DNA from: Selenomonas sp963544755
GTDB lineage: Bacteria; Bacillota; Negativicutes; Selenomonadales; Selenomonadaceae
Reading direction: 5' to 3'
Length of the DNA: 27,884 nucleotides
NCBI GenBank assembly: GCA_963544755.1
Contig: CAUUGH010000020.1
Coordinates: 1-27,884 of the forward strand
The translations under genes and the position numbers were made by a program. The notes beneath the pieces were generated by a model that saw nothing but the letters and a program-made list of their open reading frames with translations, was not told the origin of the DNA and searched no databases. Shown in pieces: positions 7,002 through 14,949 of this stretch. Position 1 is the first letter of the stretch, and each line of letters opens with the position of its first letter.

Positions 7002-8351
7002 TTAGCAGATGCCTTGGGCGATCATAGTTTGTGCGATGTGCAAAAATGCCGTAATATTAGCGCCGGCGATGAGATCGCCGTCTTTACCATAGGCTTTAGC
7101 GTTCTTTTTAGATTTTTGATAGATATTTTTCATTATGTCATGTAGCCGTTCATCGACTTGGGCAAATGTCCAGTGCAAGCGTTCTGAGTTTTGGCTCATC
7201 TCCAGCGCAGAAACCGCAACGCCGCCGGCATTTGCTGCTTTGGCGGGGGCGAAAAGCACGCCTTTTGCCATAAGATATTGCGTCGCTTCTAGTGTCGTCG
7301 GCATATTTGCGCCTTCACCGACTGCTAAGACACCATTGGCAACAAGTGCCTTTGCCCCTTTTATATCAAGTTCACTCTGCGTCGCGCAGGGTAGTGCAAT
7401 GTCACATTTGACGTTCCAAACGCCTTGGCAGCCTTCATGATATTCTGCCTGCGGCCGTTTTTTTACATATTCTTTGATGCGTGCGCGGCGCACTTCTTTT
7501 ATCTCTTTAACAAGCGCGAGATCAATTCCTGCCGGATCGTAAACATAGCCGTTAGAATCAGAGCAAGTAACGGGTTTAGCACCAAAAGCGATCGCTTTTT
7601 GCATCGCATAGATAGCGACGTTGCCGGCTCCTGATATGACAATGCTCTTTTCTAAGAGGCTTTGACCTTGGCTTTCTAACATTTCTTTCATAAAATATAA
7701 AAGACCGTAGCCTGTAGCTTCCTTTCTTCCTAAGCTGCCGCCGTAGCCTAAGCCTTTACCTGTCAAAACTGCGGCATCGAAAGAATTTACAATGCGCTTA
7801 TATTGTCCGTAGAGATAGCCTATTTCGCGAGCACCCACGCCGATGTCGCCTGCCGGCGTATCGACGAGCGAGCCGATATGACGATAAAGCTCTGTCATGA
7901 AACTTTGGCAAAAGCGCATGATCTCGCCATCACTTTTACCTTTCGGATCAAAATCCGAGCCGCCTTTAGCACCACCGATAGGAAGCCCTGTCAAAGAGTT
8001 TTTGAAAGTCTGCTCAAAAGCAAGGAATTTTAAGATAGAAAGATTAACACTCGGATGAAAGCGCAGACCGCCCTTATAAGTGCCGATGGCACTATTTGCC
8101 TGCACGCGGTAGCCGCGGTTTATCTGCACCTCGCCTAAATCATCTTGCCAAGGTACACGAAACATGACGATGCGTTCCGGCTCGACGAGGCGCTCTAAGA
8201 TTTTTTGCTTCTTATATTCAGGATGCTCTTCTAAGACCGGCACGATAGAAGTCAAAACCTCTTTGACGACATTTTGATATTCTATTTCCTGCGGATCTTT
8301 TTTAGTAACGGCAGATAAGATGTCTTTTACATATTGCTCCATTTCCGTCAT
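7002..8351 (-). CDS. gdhA: NADP-type glutamate dehydrogenase
   Basis: A 449-aa hexameric-type enzyme that interconverts 2-oxoglutarate plus ammonium and L-glutamate. The catalytic lysine is in PIGGAKGGSDFDPKG (Lys129), the catalytic aspartate in TPAGDIGVGAREIGY (Asp169), and substrate-binding lysines in TYKGGLRFHPSVN. The nucleotide-binding motif is SGAGNVAIYA (residues about 240-249). It is followed by CSDSNGYV at the end of the second strand, where a Ser rather than an acidic residue fits NADP(H) preference (inference from family patterns). Length and order match the E. coli GdhA class. The ribosome binding site is GAGGGG, about 10 bases before the ATG; a second in-frame ATG lies two codons later. 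A promoter is seen at 8391-8419. Confidence 0.95.
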   Translation of the reverse strand: MTEMEQYVKDILSAVTKKDPQEIEYQNVVKEVLTSIVPVLEEHPEYKKQKILERLVEPERIVMFRVPWQDDLGEVQINRGYRVQANSAIGTYKGGLRFHPSVNLSILKFLAFEQTFKNSLTGLPIGGAKGGSDFDPKGKSDGEIMRFCQSFMTELYRHIGSLVDTPAGDIGVGAREIGYLYGQYKRIVNSFDAAVLTGKGLGYGGSLGRKEATGYGLLYFMKEMLESQGQSLLEKSIVISGAGNVAIYAMQKAIAFGAKPVTCSDSNGYVYDPAGIDLALVKEIKEVRRARIKEYVKKRPQAEYHEGCQGVWNVKCDIALPCATQSELDIKGAKALVANGVLAVGEGANMPTTLEATQYLMAKGVLFAPAKAANAGGVAVSALEMSQNSERLHWTFAQVDERLHDIMKNIYQKSKKNAKAYGKDGDLIAGANITAFLHIAQTMIAQGIC

Positions 8352-8390
8352 GCGTCTTTACCCCTCTTCTTTTATTTTACCAATGCCTAT

Positions 8391-8419
8391 ATAATAACGC
8401 AGATAGCGACAAATGTATA
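8391..8419 (-). promoter_or_regulatory. Promoter of gdhA
   Basis: On the minus strand, TATACA, a 17-base spacer and TATTAT (5 of 6), about 40 bases before the start codon. The -35 overlaps a dyad (GTATA and TATAC arms, 8415-8430) that could be an operator. Confidence 0.55.
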
Positions 8420-8444
8420 CTAATTTATACGCTTATTAGGACTT

Positions 8445-9149
8445 TTAGTGCAATGTTTGACGTTCGGCAAGCGCTGCGGCGATCGTTTCTTGCTCTTTTT
8501 CAGACAGCAGATGATCGTCGTTAAAATTTTCGATATGCGCTAATACGGCATCGCTTTTTGTATAGCAGCCTTCGACTTCTTCTGTAAACTCTGCGCGTGT
8601 AAAGTAAATGCTAGCATCGATCCACGGGCGCACGCCACAAGAGGCAAGATATGCCTGTAGTTCGCGGATGTCGCGCTTTAGCTGCTGTAGCGGATTTTTC
8701 ATCGGCACGCGGTACGGTGTACCCTTGCTGGTGACTTTATGGCGTATCCAGTCGCTTCCTAAAGTCGGCTCGATCTTGCCCGAGCGCGTTTTGACATCGA
8801 CGATAAACACGCCTTTTTCGCCAACTATGACAGCGCTAAACGTCGTTCGTACGCCGATGCTGACATGGGAAAAAAGTTGAAAAGGCGCAGGAAGCTCTTT
8901 AAGAAATGTAAGCTCTTCCGGCTGTTTTTTTAAGGTCGCTTTAGATACTCTAGCGTGACCGGCTGCAACTAAAGTGACTGCTGCTAAAATTAGCCCCGTG
9001 AAGATATAAAGAGCATAGGGATTTGGCTCTAAGAAGTTAAGACCTGCAAGCCAGAGCAAAAAAACGATGAGCAAAACCGCTGTCAAAAAGCGGTATGTCA
9101 ATAGGTTGTTACGATCTGTTGCAGCCTTTTGCTGTTGTAATGTTGCCAT
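8445..9149 (-). CDS. Membrane-anchored NERD-domain (nuclease-related) protein
   Basis: A 234-aa protein with two membrane helices (residues about 20-38 and 45-64) and a cytoplasmic NERD domain from about 92 to 200. The core FSAVIVGEKGVFIVDVKTRSG (split here at residues 105-124) carries the DVK triad expected at the PD-(D/E)XK-like site of NERD domains. NPLQQLKRDIRELQAYL is the usual helix that follows. NERD proteins are assumed to act on nucleic acid, but no function is established for membrane-bound stand-alone forms. The ribosome binding site is AAGAAAGGAAC, 7 bases before the ATG. The gene is divergent from the 91-aa gene next to it. Confidence 0.8.
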   Translation of the reverse strand: MATLQQQKAATDRNNLLTYRFLTAVLLIVFLLWLAGLNFLEPNPYALYIFTGLILAAVTLVAAGHARVSKATLKKQPEELTFLKELPAPFQLFSHVSIGVRTTFSAVIVGEKGVFIVDVKTRSGKIEPTLGSDWIRHKVTSKGTPYRVPMKNPLQQLKRDIRELQAYLASCGVRPWIDASIYFTRAEFTEEVEGCYTKSDAVLAHIENFNDDHLLSEKEQETIAAALAERQTLH

Positions 9150-9304
9150 GTGTTTGTTCCTTTCTTGGAGAAATTTAACAAGACGATTTTCCTAGATATT
9201 GTCGTTTTTCATTAAGAGCGCGGCTTTTTTTGACGATACAATGGTATAAGAAAAGATAAATTTGTAACGTCAGCAAGTTCATCAGGCTTTAGGAGGTGTC
9301 CATC

Positions 9305-9580
9305 ATGATTGACAAAGTTGAAAAGATCACTCGTATTAAGGGCGCCGTCTACGATGTGCGTCGCCGTAAGGAAAAAGACGGTAAAGAGGGCAGGCAGGGA
9401 AAATTTAAGCGTATGCTTAGTTCAGCGTTGGAAAAAGACAAAAAGAACGCCGAAAAAGACGATCTTGCTCTAGCGTCGCAAGCCTATCGGCTAGATGTAA
9501 ACCGCGCTACGCAGTCACTTTTTTATCAAGGTCGGCAAATGCTGGATTTATCTGAATTGGTAAAGCAGATTCATGCTTGA
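9305..9580 (+). CDS. Small basic helical protein of unknown function, coupled to tadA
   Basis: A 91-aa protein beginning MIDKVEKITRIKGAVYD. It has a highly charged middle (RRRKEKDGKEGRQGKFKR), predicted helices, and no membrane segment or cysteines. I do not recognise a family. The ATG at 9305 was chosen because TAGGAGG lies 8 bases upstream; a GTG three codons earlier overlaps the ribosome binding site itself. Its stop overlaps the tadA start by 8 bases, so translation is probably coupled. The charge pattern would suit RNA or ribosome contact, but that is a guess. Confidence 0.7.
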   Translation: MIDKVEKITRIKGAVYDVRRRKEKDGKEGRQGKFKRMLSSALEKDKKNAEKDDLALASQAYRLDVNRATQSLFYQGRQMLDLSELVKQIHA

Positions 9581-10061
9581 TGACGAGCGATTTATGAAAG
9601 AGGCTATAAAAGAAGCAAAGGCTGCTTTTATAGCCGGTGAAGTGCCGATAGGCGCGGTGATCGTTGACGCGCACGGCGCGATCACAGCAAGGGCGCACAA
9701 TATGCGCGAAGCTTTTCAAGATGGCACGGCGCACGCTGAGATCATCGCTTTACAAGAAGCGGCAAGACTACTTGGGCGTTGGCGACTTTTCGATCTTACG
9801 CTTTATGTCACGATTGAGCCTTGTCCGATGTGTGCCGGCGCACTCGTCATGAGCCGCATAGATCGCCTCGTTTACGGTGCGCCTGATGCAAAAGCCGGCG
9901 CTTGTGAATCGCTCTTTAACATCGTCAATCATCCGTCGCTTAATCACCGACTCCAAGTGCGTGCCGGCGTCTTAGAAGATGAGTGTAGCGCTCTTATGAA
10001 GCGTTTTTTTCAAGAGCGGCGACAAAAGCGTGCAAAAGACGTGCGCGGATCATCTGCTTAA
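9573..10061 (+). CDS. tadA: tRNA-specific adenosine deaminase
   Basis: A 162-aa member of the cytidine/deoxycytidylate deaminase superfamily that converts A34 to inosine in tRNA-Arg(ACG). The zinc-site motifs are HAEI (His54, Glu56) and EPCPMCAGAL (Cys84, Cys87). Family-typical stretches VPIGAVIVD and RIDRLVYGAPDAKAGA are present, and length is usual for TadA. The start ATG lies inside the last codons of the upstream 91-aa gene, with only a weak ribosome binding site, which points to translational coupling. The transcript probably ends at the terminator 10187-10220. Confidence 0.93.
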   Translation: MLDDERFMKEAIKEAKAAFIAGEVPIGAVIVDAHGAITARAHNMREAFQDGTAHAEIIALQEAARLLGRWRLFDLTLYVTIEPCPMCAGALVMSRIDRLVYGAPDAKAGACESLFNIVNHPSLNHRLQVRAGVLEDECSALMKRFFQERRQKRAKDVRGSSA

Positions 10062-10157
10062 TTCGACTTTTTTGCGCGTTTCCCTGCCTTTTTGCCGTCA
10101 TATTTTTTGATAGATGCGCCGCCCTTACAGATGACGATGCTTGATTTGATAGTTTAA

Positions 10158-10186
10158 GGATCACTGATAAATTCAGCCACCTATCT
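10158..10186 (+). repeat. MITE-like repeat, copy D (left end only)
   Basis: GGATCACTGATAAATT followed by CAGCCACCTATCT matches the left terminal repeat of the full copies at 19946 and 22988 almost perfectly. Similarity stops exactly where the terminator hairpin starts at 10187. Confidence 0.7.
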
Positions 10187-10220
10187 AAGAGAGGGTTACA
10201 AAACGTGACTCTCTCTTTTT
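10187..10220 (+). terminator. Strong intrinsic terminator between tadA and the deacetylase gene
   Basis: A 13-bp stem, AAGAGAGGGTTAC (10187-10199) and GTGACTCTCTCTT (10205-10217) with two G/T pairs, a 5-base loop and a T-run. It ends only two bases before the first possible ATG (10222) of the next gene, so there is no room for a promoter between them. It may work as an attenuator, or the next gene may be read from a promoter upstream with partial termination. Confidence 0.8.
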
Positions 10221-10245
10221 CATGAGTGTTTTTAGAAATTTTGAA

Positions 10246-11124
10246 ATGGATGTGAAGCTCTTGAAGCGCGTTATTTTCAATGCTGATGATTTCGGGCGAC
10301 ATATACGCATAAATGAAGCGGTAGAGCGCGGCGCAAAAGAAGGTGTGCTGCGCTCGGCGACGCTGATGGCAGGCGGTACGGCTTTTTTTGATGCGGCAAG
10401 AAGGGTGCGCTGTTTGAAAAATTTCGGTCTTGGCATACATTTTACCCTGGTAGATGGCGTTCCTATTTTGCCGGCTGCTGAAATTTCTTCGCTCGTCGAT
10501 GAAAATGGTCTGTTCTTGCCAAATTACGGTGCGTTTTTTAAACATTACGCCAAAGGCGGCGTGCGGCTTTTAGAGGTACAATCAGAGCTTAGCGCCCAAT
10601 TAGCAAAGTTTGCAGCAGCAGCCTTGCCGCTTGATCATGTAGATAGTCACCAACATATGCACGTCCTGCCGGGCATCGCCGCAATCGTCATTAAGCTTTG
10701 CCGACAGGCAAAAATTCCTGCGCTGCGTGCGCCGCTTGCACCGCTCTTTACTGGCGGCTTTAGCAGCGTCGGATCTTTAGTAGGCCGCGCAGGGCTTTTG
10801 CTCCTTGCAAAAAATATGGTGCGTTTGGCAAAACGCGCAGGGCTTTTGGTGCCTGATCATTTTGCAGGCATTGTCGCAGGTAAAGAGCTAGATGAAAAAG
10901 AGCTTGTTACTTTACTAAGACGCATGAAAAAAGGTACGACCGAGATCATGATGCACCCGGGTACGGCAAATGAAGAAATCGCTCGCGCCTCTTTCTGGCA
11001 GCATGATTTTGAAGCGGAGTTTAAAGCACTTTTATCTAAAAAAGTGCTGCAAACGCTGCAAGAGGAGCAAATAGACACGGTAAATTTTCAAACACTGGGA
11101 GGAAGCAGCAAAAATGAACCGTAA
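10246..11124 (+). CDS. ChbG/HpnK (YdjC) family deacetylase
   Basis: About 292 aa, of the carbohydrate deacetylase family that includes ChbG (chito-oligosaccharide mono-deacetylase) and HpnK. The metal-site motifs are visible: NADDFG at the first strand, GLGIHFTLVDG (His), and the HxHxH-like DHVDSHQHMHVLPG. Substrates in the family are N-acetylated sugars or glycolipids. The start is uncertain. ATG 10222 sits directly on the end of the terminator and has no ribosome binding site. ATG 10246 and GTG 10252 place the start at the family-typical distance from NADDFG but also have weak sites. The stop overlaps the start of the next gene by 11 bases, so the two probably act together, for example on a lipid-linked sugar (inference). 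Confidence 0.85.
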   Translation: MDVKLLKRVIFNADDFGRHIRINEAVERGAKEGVLRSATLMAGGTAFFDAARRVRCLKNFGLGIHFTLVDGVPILPAAEISSLVDENGLFLPNYGAFFKHYAKGGVRLLEVQSELSAQLAKFAAAALPLDHVDSHQHMHVLPGIAAIVIKLCRQAKIPALRAPLAPLFTGGFSSVGSLVGRAGLLLLAKNMVRLAKRAGLLVPDHFAGIVAGKELDEKELVTLLRRMKKGTTEIMMHPGTANEEIARASFWQHDFEAEFKALLSKKVLQTLQEEQIDTVNFQTLGGSSKNEP

Positions 11125-12772
11125 GTGCCTGAAAACTTTATTCGTAGCAACCGGCATATTCCTTTTACTGTACGCACTCAATCACTTTATGCCGCTACAC
11201 CGTGACGACTATGAATACTCGCTCGTCTGGCTAACTAATCGCCATATCACTTCTTTTTCTGATGTCATAGAGTCTTTGCAGCGTCATTATTTATTGCACG
11301 GTGGGCGCATGGTGGCGTTTTTCTTTCTTGATGTATTTCTCTTAATGGGCAAGGATCTTTTTGATGTCGTAAACGCCTTGATGTTCCTCTTTTTCGTCAT
11401 ATTACTGACGATTCATGCCGGGCGCGATTTAGCATTTTGGCAAGAGCCAGGACTTTTTGCCGTCATAGGCATTTTAACTTGGCTTTCGCTACCACATTTT
11501 GGTGAAGTGGCTGTTTGGAAATGCGGCTCTACTGTTTATTTGTGGACAAGCGTATTTGCCGCGCTTTTTCTTTTGCCGTACAATCTTTATCTAAAAGAGC
11601 TGCAAAAAGGGCGCAAAAAGCCAAGAAATTGGCTTTTTTTGCCGATGTTTTTGCTTGGTTTATTAGCCGGCTGCTCAGTGGAAAATCTTGCTGTAACGGT
11701 ATTTTTACTTACAAGCTGGCTTTCTTTTACAGCTTTTGGCAAAAAGGCGCTGCCGCTTTGGATGCCATCGGGCGCGTTTGGCGCACTTTTAGGGCTGCTG
11801 CTGCTCGTCGCTGCCCCCGGCAATTTTGTGCGCTACGACGCGCAAGGTAGCGGCAAGGGCATTTTCACGCATATCGGCAATCAGTTTGCAGCTAACGGTG
11901 AGATGGTGCTTTATCTTTTGCCTGTATTGCTGCTATTTTTAGTCGCAAGGCGCATTTATCGCCTACATCTGACTGAGTGCGTAGATAGCGTCGAGCAAAC
12001 GGCAGATTTTCAACGGCGCTTTGATTTAGTTCGAGGGCTTTTACTTGCTTTTATTTTACTCCTTGTAGTTTCTTATTTTAACGAAAGCTTTGCAGCTAAT
12101 GCGCTGCGCGACTGGCTGATCGCTCATGTACTTTATCCTCTAGGCCTTGATAAACCGCGCACGATTGAGCATTTTGCCAATGTCATGGCAGGTTTTGAGG
12201 AGATGGCTATTTATTGGCTGAGCATTTTCTTTTTCTACAGCCTGTTAAAGCGTGCGCTAGGCTTTTCAGCAAAGCAGCTAGCTGCTATACGGGCAGTGCC
12301 GCAGCGTTTGGTGCTGCAAACATTTGTGTCGGCACGCTACGGAGCTTTTTTGCTGCTGCTGGCATTTTTCAATAATTTCGTCATGATCGCTGCACCGACC
12401 TTTCCAGCGCGTGCGACGTTTAGTTCTGTCGCTATGATTTTAGTAGCTGCCGGCGCTATATTACGAGATGCGCTCGTTTGGGATTTTTTGCAAAAAAGGG
12501 CGCAAAACGTGCTTTTTTGCGCTGCGGCGGCAATTAGTGCGTTTACAATGATCAGCGCGCTTTATATCACGGCAAGGATGCAAGAAGAAAACGCTCTGCG
12601 GCTTATAATAGTCGAGCAGGCTACAGCAAATGGTGAGGAGATAGCTTACATGAAGCCTATTGAGCTAAAAAATCGCGCTCTTCGTCATGTGTTTTTTGTA
12701 GATTTTGACAACGGCGTGACAAAAGGTGGTCTTTGTCAGTATTACGGCATTAAAGATATTGTTGTAGAATAA
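11114..12772 (+). CDS. Polytopic membrane protein, DUF6056/GT-C glycosyltransferase-like
   Basis: A 552-aa protein with about ten to twelve hydrophobic segments. Near the N-terminus, just after the first helix, is MPLHRDDYEYSLVW, an acidic HxDDY-type motif in the first external loop. Such a motif is typical of GT-C fold transferases that use polyprenyl-linked sugars and of the DUF6056 family. HYLLHGGRMVAFF further on is also typical of that family as I recall it. A good ribosome binding site (GGGAGGAAG) lies inside the end of the deacetylase gene, 8 bases before the ATG. The pairing of a sugar deacetylase with a membrane sugar transferase suggests surface glycan or glycolipid modification (inference). 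Confidence 0.7.
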   Translation: MNRKCLKTLFVATGIFLLLYALNHFMPLHRDDYEYSLVWLTNRHITSFSDVIESLQRHYLLHGGRMVAFFFLDVFLLMGKDLFDVVNALMFLFFVILLTIHAGRDLAFWQEPGLFAVIGILTWLSLPHFGEVAVWKCGSTVYLWTSVFAALFLLPYNLYLKELQKGRKKPRNWLFLPMFLLGLLAGCSVENLAVTVFLLTSWLSFTAFGKKALPLWMPSGAFGALLGLLLLVAAPGNFVRYDAQGSGKGIFTHIGNQFAANGEMVLYLLPVLLLFLVARRIYRLHLTECVDSVEQTADFQRRFDLVRGLLLAFILLLVVSYFNESFAANALRDWLIAHVLYPLGLDKPRTIEHFANVMAGFEEMAIYWLSIFFFYSLLKRALGFSAKQLAAIRAVPQRLVLQTFVSARYGAFLLLLAFFNNFVMIAAPTFPARATFSSVAMILVAAGAILRDALVWDFLQKRAQNVLFCAAAAISAFTMISALYITARMQEENALRLIIVEQATANGEEIAYMKPIELKNRALRHVFFVDFDNGVTKGGLCQYYGIKDIVVE

Positions 12773-12773
12773 T

Positions 12774-12822
12774 AAAAGCTGCTCTAAGAAGCGTAAATTA
12801 CTTCTTAAAGCAGCTTTTTATT
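12774..12822. terminator. Bidirectional terminator between convergent genes
   Basis: Arms AAAAGCTGCT-AAGAAG and CTTCTT-AGCAGCTTTT pair with a 2-base internal mismatch and a 9-base loop. A-rich and T-rich flanks serve both convergent genes. Confidence 0.85.
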
Positions 12823-14111
12823 TATGTTCCTGCCGGCATCAAGATGATTTGTACAGGTAAGTTCGATGCGCCCGGTGGTGATAGCTCGAAGCTCGGTTGT
12901 ACGGAGCTATGATAGCTGCCAAGATCTGATAGCTCGGCTGCAACTTTTAGGCGATCTTTTCCTATAAGACGCGCAGCGCGATCGGCATCACTGTCAGATG
13001 GTATATCATCGCCAAAAAAGGTTTTGCCGCCGGGGGTTTCTAGTAGACTTATGCCGCGCCCAAAGTCTACTGTCATAGCTCCTGCATAGACGCCGCCTAG
13101 GGGCGTTAGATAAAATTGTGTCGCCCTATTGCCTGTCGTTGGGATTTCTATGCGATAAAGTATGCCGTAGTTACCAATGTTTGTCACAATACTACCGTCT
13201 GTCGCGTCGATGCCTGTTTTAAAAATATCTTGCCGGTTATCGCCTATGGGGATGTAGACGACACCATCTTCATCGGGATTGTAGGTTTTTGCTTTAAGTA
13301 CGCGGTTCATTTCATAGAAGGTGCCGCGCAAACGGTGTTCGTCTTTTGGCAGCACATGTGCAAGCGCGAGAAATTTTATCGGATCGGCGGTCGCCGGATA
13401 CATGAGAACGGTGACTTTAACAGGGCTTTGCGCGTAAAAGTCGTAAACGCCATAGACGAGATGCCCCGGCTCTAGTACCGCGTGATTCATTTGCGGATCT
13501 AAGAGCATTTTTGCACCGCGCTGCACATATAGTACGTCATTGCGCTTTTTTTGAAAGTAAGTGCGCTGCGTACTTTTGCCGACGCTTAAATAGTCGCTGC
13601 CAGGTTGGCTCGCACCGCCCCTTGTGATATTGACGACAACTGATGTATTGTTTTCATTTTGCAAAATGACGGCGACTTTTTTTCTCGTATCTGTTTGGTT
13701 TAGATGATAATAAAGGATACGCGCATCGCCGGAAACGGTATCTTCATAGAGGATGCCATTTTCTTTGACGTATTCGGGGCTATCGGAAAAGAGCAAGGTG
13801 CCGCCGCTATCTTCTGTTTCAACTTGCCACTGGCGCATACTGCGCTCTACTTCATTAGAGCGCAATGCGCCGGGTACACCGTCGCCAAAATTTAGCCGCA
13901 CGCTGTATGGCTCTATCGTTTCTTGTGCAAAGCCTCGCCCTAAAAGCCGTGTTTCTTGCTGCTCGTATACACTTTTTCCTTCATTTGTCGTAACACGCAT
14001 ATCAGATGCAGCATCGTGGTGTCTTTGCGCTCCTGCCGACATTTCACTCATGCCGATGCTCGAAAGCACTGTAAAAAAGTATGCGGCTATCTTTGCCTGC
14101 CATCGTTTCAT
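12822..14111 (-). CDS. Secreted protein of unknown function, 429 aa
   Basis: Not recognised. It starts MKRWQAKIAAYFFTVLSS, with a signal peptide ending near MSAGAQ. The mature part looks beta-rich, with repeated strand-like segments, for example ARILYYHLNQTDTRKKVAVI and RIEIPTTGNRATQFYLTPL. There are no catalytic motifs I can name and no cysteines after the signal. A ribosome binding site AAAAGGAG lies about 11 bases before the ATG. It is the last gene of the minus-strand block that includes rapZ, yvcK, whiA and the polysaccharide deacetylase, starting 35 bases after the latter. It may be an extracytoplasmic carbohydrate-binding or cell-surface protein, but nothing in the sequence proves it. 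Confidence 0.65.
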   Translation of the reverse strand: MKRWQAKIAAYFFTVLSSIGMSEMSAGAQRHHDAASDMRVTTNEGKSVYEQQETRLLGRGFAQETIEPYSVRLNFGDGVPGALRSNEVERSMRQWQVETEDSGGTLLFSDSPEYVKENGILYEDTVSGDARILYYHLNQTDTRKKVAVILQNENNTSVVVNITRGGASQPGSDYLSVGKSTQRTYFQKKRNDVLYVQRGAKMLLDPQMNHAVLEPGHLVYGVYDFYAQSPVKVTVLMYPATADPIKFLALAHVLPKDEHRLRGTFYEMNRVLKAKTYNPDEDGVVYIPIGDNRQDIFKTGIDATDGSIVTNIGNYGILYRIEIPTTGNRATQFYLTPLGGVYAGAMTVDFGRGISLLETPGGKTFFGDDIPSDSDADRAARLIGKDRLKVAAELSDLGSYHSSVQPSFELSPPGASNLPVQIILMPAGT

Positions 14112-14145
14112 TTGTTCTAAAACTCCTTTTCCTTTTAATGCCTGC

Positions 14146-14949
14146 CTAGCGTTCTATGTGCTGTTTGATGCCGAAGATGCTGTATATTTTTGCCCTCAGC
14201 AGGCGCAGGCGAAATTCTGCCATGCCAAAGCGTGGGCGTGGGATATTGACTCGCTGCAAAAACATCGGGTCGGTGCGAAATGTGTTTAGCCCTGTATCGC
14301 CTGTGACGGCGGTCAAATAGTTGCTTTCGCGCAAAAGTTCTGCGATCTCATCGTTACTGCTGCCGTTTGGATAAGAAAAGCTAAATACTGTTTTGATGCC
14401 ATTCCATTCAAGCAGGAGTTTTGACATACTCACCTGATCTTCTTGCTCGGCACGGGAAATGCCCACAAGCGGTATATGATCGGCGCTATGACAGCCTATT
14501 TCAATGCCGCGCTTTTGCATATCGCGCAGCTCGTCCCAAGTGAGGTAGCCTTTTTTGCCGATGAAGTTTGTGACAACATAGACTTCGCCTTTCATGGCGC
14601 GTTCTTCAAGAAGCGGCAAGGCTACGCTGTAGTTATCCTGATAGCCGTCGTCAAAGGTGATTATTAAGGGCTTTTCGGGAAGCTCTCCTTTACCTTTCGC
14701 CGCTTTGGAAAACTCTAGCATGGTTATAGTTTCGTAGCCTGCTGCCTGCAAATAGTCTAGCTGGGCGGCAAAATCTGCCGCTGATACGAAGTAGCGTTCT
14801 GCCTGCGGATCAGCATCGTCTATTTGATCGTTTATATGGTGATACTCTAAGATGAGTACGCCTTGCGCGGGCTTTAGCCATGCGTATAAAAAAAGCAGCA
14901 GCACGCTAAGAAATAAAAGAATGGCTGCGATTTTCCCGATGCGTTTCAA
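14146..14949 (-). CDS. Membrane-anchored polysaccharide deacetylase (NodB domain)
   Basis: A 267-aa carbohydrate esterase family 4 protein. One N-terminal helix (residues 8-25) anchors the NodB domain outside the membrane. Motif 1 is TFDDGYQDN (residues 98-106; Asp100 base, Asp101 metal ligand), motif 2 is HSADH (His154 and His158, metal ligands) and motif 3 is FSYPNGSSN (190-199). Such enzymes remove acetyl groups from peptidoglycan or other surface glycans. The start codon is TTG at 14949, overlapping the whiA stop as TTGA, with AAAGGAG 9 bases upstream. This gives translational coupling to whiA. The downstream secreted gene follows within 35 bases. Confidence 0.9.
   Translation of the reverse strand: MKRIGKIAAILLFLSVLLLFLYAWLKPAQGVLILEYHHINDQIDDADPQAERYFVSAADFAAQLDYLQAAGYETITMLEFSKAAKGKGELPEKPLIITFDDGYQDNYSVALPLLEERAMKGEVYVVTNFIGKKGYLTWDELRDMQKRGIEIGCHSADHIPLVGISRAEQEDQVSMSKLLLEWNGIKTVFSFSYPNGSSNDEIAELLRESNYLTAVTGDTGLNTFRTDPMFLQRVNIPRPRFGMAEFRLRLLRAKIYSIFGIKQHIER

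Noticed and set aside
10063..10082. Another right-end fragment of the repeat
   Set aside because: It shares only CGACTT and GTTTCC with a poor match between them, which is not enough.
9994..10545. Minus-strand ORF of 183 codons across tadA and the deacetylase gene
   Set aside because: It crosses the tadA end, the terminator and the start of the deacetylase, all of which are better supported; composition is unlike a protein.
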